Assembly (NCBI GenBank): GCA_048499455.1
Contig: JASNZV010000009.1
Coordinates: 1-64,000 of the forward strand
Length of the DNA stretch: 64,000 nucleotides
DNA from: CFX5 sp023384495
Lineage (GTDB): Bacteria > Chloroflexota > Anaerolineae > Caldilineales > Caldilineaceae
Direction: 5' to 3'
Positions within the stretch are counted from its first letter, which is position 1. Each line of letters starts with the position of its first letter. Below, piece by piece: positions 45,703 to 53,087 of this stretch. Under the pieces are notes generated by a model. That model had not been told where the DNA came from, made no database searches, and saw nothing but the letters and a program-made list of their open reading frames with translations. The translations under genes and the position numbers were made by a program.

Positions 45703-46440
45703 ATGGGCACAGTCATTCTGATTGTCGATGGCGACAAGGATAACCATACCGATCATCGTGTCGATAACGACAATGCTCTGCGGCCAACCTTGGCCGACCA
45801 TCTAACGCGCGCCGGTTTTGCGCCGATCCACGCCAGCTCTGGCGCGCAGGCGTTCGAACTGGCGCGCACATCGGCCCCTACGCTGGTGCTGCTCGACCTC
45901 GATCTGCCGGATATGGATGGGTTCGACGTCTTGCGAGCACTCCGCCAGCAGCCCAACGCGGTTCCCGTGATTCTGATCGCCGCCCGTCAACGTACGCTAG
46001 ATGAGATCGTAGGGCTCAATTTAGGGGCGGATGACTATGTTACGAAACCATATGATATCGATGTATTGTTGGCGCGCATTCGGGCTGTGCTGCGCCGGGT
46101 TGCTCACGGTGTGCAAACAAACCAGACATCCCCCCCGCAATCCATCCTCGAAGTGGGCGATCTACGGATCGACCTGGATGCACACAGTGTCCACGTGAAT
46201 GGGAAGGTCCTTGAACTGCGCCATCGGGTATATGATCTATTGGTGGCCCTGGCGCAGAACGCCGGCCGCGTCCTCAGCGAAGAGGCGCTACTTTCTCTGG
46301 TGTGGGGCGCCGAGTGGATCGGAGAAAACCAGACCCTCTACGTGCATATCCATGATTTGCGGACCAAGATCGAAGACGATCCGATTCACCCCAAACGGTT
46401 GCTGACGGTGCGCGGCGCTGGCTACAAGCTTGTCCCCTGA
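45703..46440 (+). CDS. OmpR/PhoB-type response regulator, orphan
   Basis: The 245-residue protein has a receiver domain with phosphoacceptor Asp in LVLLDLDLPDMDGFDVL (~65) and the Lys in DDYVTKPYD (~111), and a C-terminal winged helix (~150-245; RVYDLLVALAQNAGRVLSEEALL and LYVHIHDLRTKIEDDP). The receiver contains an unusual ~14-residue insertion early on (KDNHTDHRVDNDNALRP). No histidine kinase gene lies within the window, so the partner is unknown. The ATG at 45703 has a weak binding site. Confidence 0.9.
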   Translation: MGTVILIVDGDKDNHTDHRVDNDNALRPTLADHLTRAGFAPIHASSGAQAFELARTSAPTLVLLDLDLPDMDGFDVLRALRQQPNAVPVILIAARQRTLDEIVGLNLGADDYVTKPYDIDVLLARIRAVLRRVAHGVQTNQTSPPQSILEVGDLRIDLDAHSVHVNGKVLELRHRVYDLLVALAQNAGRVLSEEALLSLVWGAEWIGENQTLYVHIHDLRTKIEDDPIHPKRLLTVRGAGYKLVP

Positions 46441-46500
46441 TTGGGGTACGGCGGGCTGGATGTTGTGAACCATCTATAAACAAACGATAAGGTGATGTGT

Positions 46501-46526
46501 AGCCCCCTGTAAGGACACAGGGGGCT
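46501..46526 (+). terminator. 10-bp stem-loop after the response regulator
   Basis: AGCCCCCTGT (46501-46510) pairs perfectly with 46517-46526 around a 6-nt loop and is followed by GGTTTGTGG. It is a plausible terminator for the regulator gene. Confidence 0.55.
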
Positions 46527-46628
46527 GGTTTGTGGTATTGTAATGAGGGTGTAAACCGTTCAAACAAAGAGGAGTCGCGGGGGTACATGGTTTTAACCTT
46601 GCGCGTATCGCATAAAGGAGATGCGGCT

Positions 46629-47207
46629 ATGTTGCACACGATGCGAAAACTGTTCAGCCGCGCCGTCTTGTTCGGCCTGCTGGCAGTACTGCTGGTGGTG
46701 ACACCCGTCTTGGCAAGCGCAGCGCCAGCGCCGGCAAGCGGTATGACTAATGCTGCTGGGCCGCTTCCAGGCTGGGTTGAGGTGGCGCCGGGCGCCACGC
46801 AGTGGTACAAGTTCAAATACAGTTACGACAACAGCGACAAAGAGAACGAGCCGACGCAAGCCATTGTCGAATTGAACATGCGGGCGCCGGGCAATCTGGT
46901 CTTTGAAGTCTGGACGCCGGAGCGGTTGCGAGCGCCACTGCCGAGCTTTACCGAGGAAAAGGACAAAGAGAACGAGATGGTTCGGGAGCCAGTGGGTGTG
47001 GGTACGCCTCGGTTCCTCTATGAGACCTGGCACTGGGAGGGTATGCGTCCGCAGCACAAGCACTATGTTGACGTCATGGACCGGATGGATTTGATCTGGG
47101 CCGGCGGCGCACGGGCAACGGACACCTACTATGTGGTGGTGAAGAACAAGGGTGAGGCGCCCGCTTCATACCACCTGACCATCACTGGGCCAGATGTGTC
47201 GTTCTAA
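46629..47207 (+). CDS. Secreted protein, PPC-like beta-sandwich candidate
   Basis: The 192-residue protein has a signal peptide (AVLFGLLAVLLVVTPVLASA, cleavage near ASA-AP), an acidic/Glu-Lys-rich body and a final strand (ASYHLTITGPDVSF) typical of pre-peptidase C-terminal or similar beta-sandwich domains (inferred by pattern). WYKFKYSYDN and TYYVVVKNKG support such a fold. The ATG at 46629 follows AAAGGAG; the longer open frame lacks a binding site. A clear rho-independent terminator follows, so it is monocistronic. Function unknown. Confidence 0.7.
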   Translation: MLHTMRKLFSRAVLFGLLAVLLVVTPVLASAAPAPASGMTNAAGPLPGWVEVAPGATQWYKFKYSYDNSDKENEPTQAIVELNMRAPGNLVFEVWTPERLRAPLPSFTEEKDKENEMVREPVGVGTPRFLYETWHWEGMRPQHKHYVDVMDRMDLIWAGGARATDTYYVVVKNKGEAPASYHLTITGPDVSF

Positions 47208-47264
47208 CAAAGGATAATGTTGTCGAACGTCTCAACGGCGACGACAACACCAAACACACGAAAG

Positions 47265-47300
47265 ACCCCACCGGCAACCGCCGGTGGGGTTTCTTGTTTT
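47265..47300 (+). terminator. Rho-independent terminator
   Basis: An 11-bp stem (47265-47275/47280-47290, ACCCCACCGGC) with AACC loop is followed by TTCTTGTTTTG. It lies 58 bp after the secreted-protein stop. Confidence 0.9.
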
Positions 47301-47322
47301 GTTCCTCTGCGCTGCGCTCAGG

Positions 47323-47355
47323 TTGGCTGATCCCCGCAATTGAGATATGATCTCA
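47323..47355 (+). promoter_or_regulatory. Promoter with overlapping palindrome before the FeoB-like gene
   Basis: TTGGCT (47323-47328) and TATGAT (47346-47351) are separated by 17 bp. TGAGAT-ATG-ATCTCA (47341-47355), a perfect 6-bp inverted repeat, covers the -10 box, where a bound repressor would block initiation. A metal-responsive regulator is a natural candidate because the gene encodes a FeoB-like transporter. Confidence 0.5.
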
Positions 47356-47392
47356 TCTATGATGGGTGATCGCAACGCACGACAAGGAGATT

Positions 47393-49093
47393 ATGGTAAC
47401 CTACAACAGGGCACAGCAGGCTATCCCCACCGTTGTCTTGGTGGGGTTGGAATCGGTGGGGAAGAGCGCACTGTTTCGCAATCTCACCGGTGAGGCGCCG
47501 GGTGATGAGGCGAACTTTCGCGGCTCTACTGTGCGCGTGCATCGTGCGCGATTGGCCGGCGGCGCGCACGATCTGGTCGACACACCAGGCATCCGCGTCC
47601 GCGATGACCGCATGACGGCGCGCTTGGCCCTCCAACAGTTGCGATGCGCCGATACCGTGCTGCTGGTGGCGCGTGGCACCCATATCAGCCAGGAACTCGA
47701 CACACTGATGGAGAGTGTCGGCAGTGAACTCGCGGGTCGTCGAGTGGCGCTGGTTATCACCTTTGAAGACAAAGCTCCTGCTGCTTTGGCGATTCTGGCC
47801 CGCACAGCAGAACACCGTTATGGGATTCCCACGGCGGTGGTCAACGCCCGCAACATGAATCCTGCGCAGCATGAACAGCTCAGGCGTGTCATCGAGCAGG
47901 CTGCGCTGCTGGACTTTGCCCCAGACCACCGCCAGCCCATCGCCTTGCTGGAGGTCGCCTCGGTCGCGCAGCCGGAACAGACACTCTTTGAGCACGCATG
48001 GGTAGGCCCCTGGCTGGCGCTGGCGGCGTTGGCGCTGCTTTTCGTCCTGCCTGTCTACCTTGCCTATCACTTTGCAGATTGGGCGCAACCGCTGCTAGAC
48101 GCCTGGCTGATCACCCCGATGGTGACGCGGCTCGAACCGTTAACTTCCGCCGCACCGTTGCTCTATGCCCTCTTGGCCGGCGACTATGGTCTGCTCACGC
48201 TAGGGTGGTACTCGTTTTTGTGGGCCTTCCCCGTGGTCTTGCTGATTGGCGTCGGCGTGGCGCTGGCCGAAGAGAGCGGCCTGAAGGACCGCATCACCGC
48301 TGCGCTTGACCCTTGGCTGCGCCGTATTGGTCTCAGCGGGCGCGACCTGATCCCGGTGTTGAGTGGCTTTGGCTGCAACGTCGTCGCCGTTTTTCAGAGC
48401 CGGTCGTGCAGCGCCTGTACGCGCAAGGCGTGCGTCTCGCTGATTGCCTTTGGCTCGGCGTGCAGCTATCAAATCGGCGCCTCGCTCTCGATTTTTAATG
48501 CAGCCGGCGCGCCCTGGCTCTTCGCCCCCTATCTGGGCGCGCTCTTTGTGGTGGGGGCCATCCACACGCGGTTTTGGCATGGCAAGCTGGCAAACGCCGG
48601 CGCGCTGCCATTGGCGGAACGGGCCTTTCTGCAGCAACCTACCATGCGCGCGGCGCAGTGGAAAGTGCGAACCGTGTTGCGCCAATTCCTGCGCGAGGCT
48701 ATGCCCATCTTCTTGTTGATCTGCCTGGTGGGCGCCCTGCTAGACTATGGAGGCGTGACGGCCTGGCTCAGCAACGTCACTGCGCCAATCCTGCGCATAC
48801 TCCACCTGCCCGCCGAGGCCGCGCCGGGCGTGGTTTTTTCGATCATTCGCAAAGATGGTCTGTTGGCGGTCAACCTGGGCGAAGGCGCACTCATACAAGC
48901 AATGAGCCCAGGACAGATATTCACCCTGGTCTACCTGGCCTCCACCCTAACGGCCTGTCTGGTCACCCTGTGGACGATCCGTGCAGAGTTGGGTTGGCGG
49001 GCCGCGCTGGCGGTGGCTGGGCGGCAGGCCGCCACATCGTTGATCAGCGCGCTCCTGCTAAGCCAGTTGGGTCAATTCACCATCAGCCGTTGA
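47393..49093 (+). CDS. FeoB-family transporter, divergent
   Basis: The 566-residue protein couples an N-terminal GTPase-like domain to a membrane region, like ferrous-iron transporter FeoB. G1 is GLESVGKS (~19-26), G3 is DTPG (~67-70); the G4 place reads TFED and G5 is not clear, so nucleotide specificity may differ. The gate segment GFGCNVVAVFQSRSCSACTR and following KAC add cysteines that canonical FeoB (GFGCNVPAI) lacks. It is shorter than FeoB (~650-800) and has no feoA partner. The ATG at 47393 is 3 nt after AAGGAG; GTG 47366 is the alternative. Its end overlaps a convergent SDR by 11 bp. Confidence 0.85.
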   Translation: MVTYNRAQQAIPTVVLVGLESVGKSALFRNLTGEAPGDEANFRGSTVRVHRARLAGGAHDLVDTPGIRVRDDRMTARLALQQLRCADTVLLVARGTHISQELDTLMESVGSELAGRRVALVITFEDKAPAALAILARTAEHRYGIPTAVVNARNMNPAQHEQLRRVIEQAALLDFAPDHRQPIALLEVASVAQPEQTLFEHAWVGPWLALAALALLFVLPVYLAYHFADWAQPLLDAWLITPMVTRLEPLTSAAPLLYALLAGDYGLLTLGWYSFLWAFPVVLLIGVGVALAEESGLKDRITAALDPWLRRIGLSGRDLIPVLSGFGCNVVAVFQSRSCSACTRKACVSLIAFGSACSYQIGASLSIFNAAGAPWLFAPYLGALFVVGAIHTRFWHGKLANAGALPLAERAFLQQPTMRAAQWKVRTVLRQFLREAMPIFLLICLVGALLDYGGVTAWLSNVTAPILRILHLPAEAAPGVVFSIIRKDGLLAVNLGEGALIQAMSPGQIFTLVYLASTLTACLVTLWTIRAELGWRAALAVAGRQAATSLISALLLSQLGQFTISR

Positions 49094-49856
49094 TCACCTG
49101 CCCGCCATCAATGACGAAGGTGGCGCCGGTGGTAAAGCTGGAGGCGGCAGCGGCGAGATAGAGCGCGGCGCCGGTGATCTCCTCCGCTTCGGCGAAACGC
49201 TGCTGCGGAATAGCGCGGATGGCGTCCGCATAGCGCGTGGGGTTGTCCCAGATGGCGCTGCTAAAACGGGTCTTGACAAAGCCGGGCGCAATCGCGTTGA
49301 CCTGGATGTTGTCGGGGGCCAGCTCCACGGCCAGCACCTCGGTTAGCATGAGCACAGCCGCCTTGCTGACACAGTAGATGCCCATGCCGGGGTGGGGCTT
49401 CTTGCCGGCGATCGACGCCATATTGATGATCTTGCCGCCGCCGCGCGTGCGCATGATGGGCGCGCACGCCTGCGCCATGCGGAAGTAGCCCTTCACATTC
49501 ACATCCAAGATCTTGTCCCAGTGGCTCTCTTCCGAGGTCATGATTGGCCCAAAGTGGGGATTGGTGGCCGCGTTGTTGACCAGGATGTCGATGCCGCCAA
49601 AGGTGGCGACGGCGCGCGCCACCAATTCGTCTACGGCCCCGGCGTCGCCCGTGTGTGCGGCCAGGGCCAGCACCTCACCACCGCCCGCGCGGATGCGTTC
49701 CGCCACGGCCTCCACCCCATCCTGTTTGCGGCTGCTGAGCACGACCTTCGCCCCCGCCGCGGCGTAGGCTTGCGCAATCGCCTCGCCGATCCCGCGCGAG
49801 GCGCCGGTGATGAGAGCAACTTTGTGCGTGAGGTCGAAGTTCGGTGTGTATCTCAT
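49083..49856 (-). CDS. SDR family oxidoreductase
   Basis: The 257-residue classical short-chain dehydrogenase has TGASRGIG (~18-25), NNAATN (~92), the Ser/Tyr/Lys set in IINMASIAGKK and YCVSKAA, and GFVKTRF. Arg/Lys after the second strand (SSRKQ) suggests NADP. It follows glycerol kinase and DhaL on the same strand (20-bp gap), so it may act on a three-carbon or polyol substrate, which is inference. Its 3' end overlaps the FeoB-like gene. Confidence 0.9.
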   Translation of the reverse strand: MRYTPNFDLTHKVALITGASRGIGEAIAQAYAAAGAKVVLSSRKQDGVEAVAERIRAGGGEVLALAAHTGDAGAVDELVARAVATFGGIDILVNNAATNPHFGPIMTSEESHWDKILDVNVKGYFRMAQACAPIMRTRGGGKIINMASIAGKKPHPGMGIYCVSKAAVLMLTEVLAVELAPDNIQVNAIAPGFVKTRFSSAIWDNPTRYADAIRAIPQQRFAEAEEITGAALYLAAAASSFTTGATFVIDGGQVING

Positions 49857-49876
49857 AGATCCTCAATCGGATAGAA

Positions 49877-51379
49877 TCACCCCTCCACCCAATCAAACGT
49901 CTTTGTCACCGCCTTTTTCCAGCCGGCAAAACCCGTTTGGCGCGCCGCCTCGTCGATCACCGGCTGCCAACTCCGGTCCACCTGCCAGTTGGCGCGCAGG
50001 CTCTCTGGGTTGGGCCAGAAGCCCACGGCCAGCCCGGCGGCATAGGCCGCGCCCAGGCTGGTTGTCTCGGCCACCCGCGGGCGGATCACCTCCACCCCCA
50101 GGATGTCAGCCTGGAGCTGCATAAGGAAGTTGTTGGCCGTGGCCCCCCCGTCCACCTTGAGCGCTTGCAGGAGCACGCCGCTGTCGGCGTTCATGGCGTC
50201 GAGCACCTCGCGCGTCTGATAGCAGATCGATTCCAGCGCGGCGCGGGCAATGTGCGCCCGGTTGACATAGCGTGTCAACCCAACGATAACGCCGCGGGCG
50301 TCGCTGCGCCAGTGGGGGGCAAAAAGGCCGCTAAAGGCGGGCACCAGATAGCACCCGCCGCTGTCGGCCACGCTCTGAGCCAGCGTTTCGGTCTCGGCGG
50401 CGTGGCTGATCAGTTGCAGGCTGTCGCGCAGCCACTGCACCGTGGCGCCCGCCATGGCAATCGAGCCTTCCAGCGCATAGATCGGCGCCTGATCCCCAAA
50501 CTGATAGCCGACGGTGGTGAGCAGCCCATTTTTGCTGCGTACGATATCGCGCCCGGTGTTGAGTAGCATAAAACAGCCGGTGCCATAGGTGTTCTTGGCT
50601 TCGCCGGCGCTAAAACAAGTCTGCCCCACAGTGGCGGCGTGCTGATCGCCCAGCGCGCCCCCGATGGGGATCTCACCCTGGAAGGGGCCGTCCTTGCGTG
50701 TTTTGCCATAGAGCGCCGGGTCGCTGCTAGGGCGGATGGTGGGCAACAGGCTGCGCGGGATGTCGAGCACGCCCAGCAGTTCGTCATCCCAGTCGAGCGT
50801 CTCCAGGTTCATCAACATGGTGCGGCTGGCGTTGGTGACGTCGGTGATATGCGCGCCGCCAGTGAGCTGCCAGACCAGCCACGTGTCAACGGTGCCAAAG
50901 AGCAGCTCACCGGCCTCGGCCTGTTTGCGCGCGCCGGGGACATTCTCCAGCAGCCAGCGGATCTTGGGGCCGGCAAAATAGGTGGCGACGGGCAGCCCCG
51001 TCTTGTAATAGAGGCGCTCGGCATGGCCAGCCTCTTGCAAGTGGCGGCAGATCTGGTCGGTGCGCGTATCCTGCCAGACAATCGCGTTGTGGATAGGCTC
51101 GCCCGTGCGCTTGCTCCAGATCACGGTGGTTTCGCGCTGGTTGGTGACGCCCACCGCGGCAATGTCGGCGGCAGTCAGGCGCGCCTTGGCCAGCGTGGCG
51201 CCGATCACCTCACGCGTTCGCTCCCAGATCTCCAGCGGGTCATGCTCCACCCAACCGCTCTGCGGGAAGATCTGCCGGTGTTCGCGCTGGTCATAGGCGA
51301 CCACATTACCGGCGACGTCAAAGAGCATGAATCGAGTGCTGGTGGTGCCGGAATCGATAGCGCCGACATATTGGGGCAT
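49877..51379 (-). CDS. glpK: Glycerol kinase
   Basis: GlpK makes glycerol-3-phosphate from glycerol and ATP (cytosol). The 500-residue length is standard. GAIDSGTTSTR (~6-16) and KVDGGATANNFLMQLQADIL (late, ATP-binding FGGY signature region) are typical, as is VGVTNQRETTVIWSK. The ATG at 51379 has AAAGGACC upstream; the longer open frame is made of the repeat at 51401-51461. It lies between DhaL and an SDR on one strand. Confidence 0.95.
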   Translation of the reverse strand: MPQYVGAIDSGTTSTRFMLFDVAGNVVAYDQREHRQIFPQSGWVEHDPLEIWERTREVIGATLAKARLTAADIAAVGVTNQRETTVIWSKRTGEPIHNAIVWQDTRTDQICRHLQEAGHAERLYYKTGLPVATYFAGPKIRWLLENVPGARKQAEAGELLFGTVDTWLVWQLTGGAHITDVTNASRTMLMNLETLDWDDELLGVLDIPRSLLPTIRPSSDPALYGKTRKDGPFQGEIPIGGALGDQHAATVGQTCFSAGEAKNTYGTGCFMLLNTGRDIVRSKNGLLTTVGYQFGDQAPIYALEGSIAMAGATVQWLRDSLQLISHAAETETLAQSVADSGGCYLVPAFSGLFAPHWRSDARGVIVGLTRYVNRAHIARAALESICYQTREVLDAMNADSGVLLQALKVDGGATANNFLMQLQADILGVEVIRPRVAETTSLGAAYAAGLAVGFWPNPESLRANWQVDRSWQPVIDEAARQTGFAGWKKAVTKTFDWVEG

Positions 51380-51400
51380 AGATGGTCCTTTCTGGGGACA

Positions 51401-51461
51401 ATAGACGATGGACGATGGACGATGGATCATCGTCCATCGTCTATCGTCCATCGTCCATCAT
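51401..51461. repeat. GATGGAC heptamer repeat and its inverted copy
   Basis: Three tandem GACGATG units are followed by inverted CATCGTC units; AGACGATGGACGA (51403-51415) and 51430-51442 are perfect inverted copies. The repeat lies between DhaL and glpK and supplies the last codons of DhaL. Confidence 0.7.
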
Positions 51462-52151
51462 TTCCAATGCAGTTTCGAACAGATAAAAGGCGCTGGTGGC
51501 GCCGGGGTCTTGGTGGCCAACGGCGCGGGGGCCGAGATAACTGGCGCGGCCTTTGGTCGCCACCAGGGAGATCGTCCCTTCCATGCCCTGTTGGGCGGCG
51601 TCACAGGCTGCGCGCAGCGCCCCGGCCAACGGTTGGCCGGTCTCGACGGCGGCGGCGAGCGCGGCCACCGCGGGGTGCAAGGCGTCGATCATGGTCTTCT
51701 CGCCCACCTGCGCCTTGCCCCGCTGCTGGACGCCCTCCAGCCCGCCCTGGCATATCCGCGCCAGTTGGGCCAGCGTGATGGACTGTTGGCCGCTTGCATC
51801 TTTGGCCGCCCGCAAAAAGAACGCGCCATAGAGCGGCCCCGCAGCGCCCCCAATGCTGCTGATCAGCGTCATGGCGACCGTGCGCAACAGCGCGCCCATG
51901 TCGGCGCTCTGCTGGCCCTCGTGTTCGAGCCAATCGCGCACCTTGCGCATGCCGCGCACCATGTTGGCGCCATGGTCGCCGTCGCCAATCGCGGCGTCGA
52001 GGTCGGTCAGATACGCCTCTTGTGCAAAGATTCGCTCGGCATAGGCAAGCAGCCATTGCCGCAGATGCGTCACGGTGATCACGCGGTCGGTTGAAGCTGG
52101 GGATGCTAAAGGAGTTGTCACGGCGCTGACCCTATATGTTGTAGAAGCCAT
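51441..52151 (-). CDS. dhaL: Dihydroxyacetone kinase subunit L (DhaL)
   Basis: DhaL is the ADP/ATP-binding helical-barrel subunit of dihydroxyacetone kinase. The 236-residue protein has DLDAAIGDGDHGANMVRGM (~48-66) with the Asp cluster that holds Mg-ADP, and the later SSIGGAAGPLYGAFF and QGMEGTISLVATKGRASYLG segments. No DhaK or phosphotransferase gene is nearby, so a partner may be encoded elsewhere, or DhaL may work with the following glycerol kinase module. The last residues (MDDGR) come from the intergenic repeat. The start is uncertain; the ATG at 52151 has a weak binding site. Confidence 0.87.
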   Translation of the reverse strand: MASTTYRVSAVTTPLASPASTDRVITVTHLRQWLLAYAERIFAQEAYLTDLDAAIGDGDHGANMVRGMRKVRDWLEHEGQQSADMGALLRTVAMTLISSIGGAAGPLYGAFFLRAAKDASGQQSITLAQLARICQGGLEGVQQRGKAQVGEKTMIDALHPAVAALAAAVETGQPLAGALRAACDAAQQGMEGTISLVATKGRASYLGPRAVGHQDPGATSAFYLFETALEMMDDGR

Positions 52152-52199
52152 CTTCGACCCACAACAGCAAGTGTAATCAGAACGAACGAGAACGTCAAC

Positions 52200-53087
52200 T
52201 CAGCGCGCCACCTGACCCAGGGCGCGCAGTCGCTCCAACCGCTCGGGCTCGTTGGCGACCAACCACGGGTCTGCGCTGAGCAACGTGTGGGCGTGGGCAA
52301 AATGGGACGCAGCCTCATCGCCGCGACCGAGGGCCAACAGACACTCACCCAACTCCTCATCGACATAGCCGTCGCTCGCACCGGACTCCTCCCACTCGCG
52401 CGCCAGTTGCTGATGAATCGCTAGCGCCTCATCCACGCGCCCCAGCGCGCGCAAAATGCGCGCCACCGACCAGTGGGCAATCCGCCTCTCGATTGTCCTG
52501 CCCGCTGCTTCGCGCCATTCGACTGTCTTGGCCAGCGAAGCGAGCGCCTGCTCGTTTTGGTCCAGTGCGTGATACGTCCAACCGATGTTGTTGTGGAGCG
52601 AGACGATCCACTTACGGGCGCGCGGGTCGGCGGCGTTCTCGGCCAGCGCCAGCGCGCGCAGATTCCACGCCAGTTGTTCTTCGGGTGGCAACACAATCGC
52701 CACCATGTGAGCCGCATCCACGGCCAGCGCCTCTTCGCCGGCGGCCTGGGCCTCCTCCCATGCCTGCACAAAGAGCGGGTGCGCCCGTGACGGTTCACCG
52801 GCAGAGTTGAACACGCGGCCCCGCTCGAGCAGCAGGCGGACCGCCGCACGCTTGTGCGGGGGCGCAAGCAGCCGCGCGGCTTCGTCGAGCGTGGCGTGGG
52901 CAGCAGCAAAGTTACGCTGTAGCCCTTGGGCGCGCGCGATCTGTGTCAACAATTCCACATAGAACTCGCTGCCAAGCGCCGCAGTAGGCAGCGCATGGTG
53001 AAAGCGCGCTTCGCTCTCTGCCGCATCGTGAAAGTTCCATAGCTCATCGATCATGGAGATAGAGATGGAGCCCATCGGGTCACTCAT
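52200..53087 (-). CDS. TPR-like helical-repeat protein
   Basis: The 295-residue protein is almost all helical and Ala/Leu/Glu-rich. Several TPR-like units are seen (LAWNLRALALAENAADPRA, IGWTYHALDQNEQALASL, ILRALGRVDEALAIHQQLA, CLLALGRGDEAASHFAHA). Such proteins are scaffolds. The ATG at 53087 overlaps the upstream glycosyltransferase stop by eight bases, so the two are translated together. No specific function can be assigned. Confidence 0.75.
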   Translation of the reverse strand: MSDPMGSISISMIDELWNFHDAAESEARFHHALPTAALGSEFYVELLTQIARAQGLQRNFAAAHATLDEAARLLAPPHKRAAVRLLLERGRVFNSAGEPSRAHPLFVQAWEEAQAAGEEALAVDAAHMVAIVLPPEEQLAWNLRALALAENAADPRARKWIVSLHNNIGWTYHALDQNEQALASLAKTVEWREAAGRTIERRIAHWSVARILRALGRVDEALAIHQQLAREWEESGASDGYVDEELGECLLALGRGDEAASHFAHAHTLLSADPWLVANEPERLERLRALGQVAR

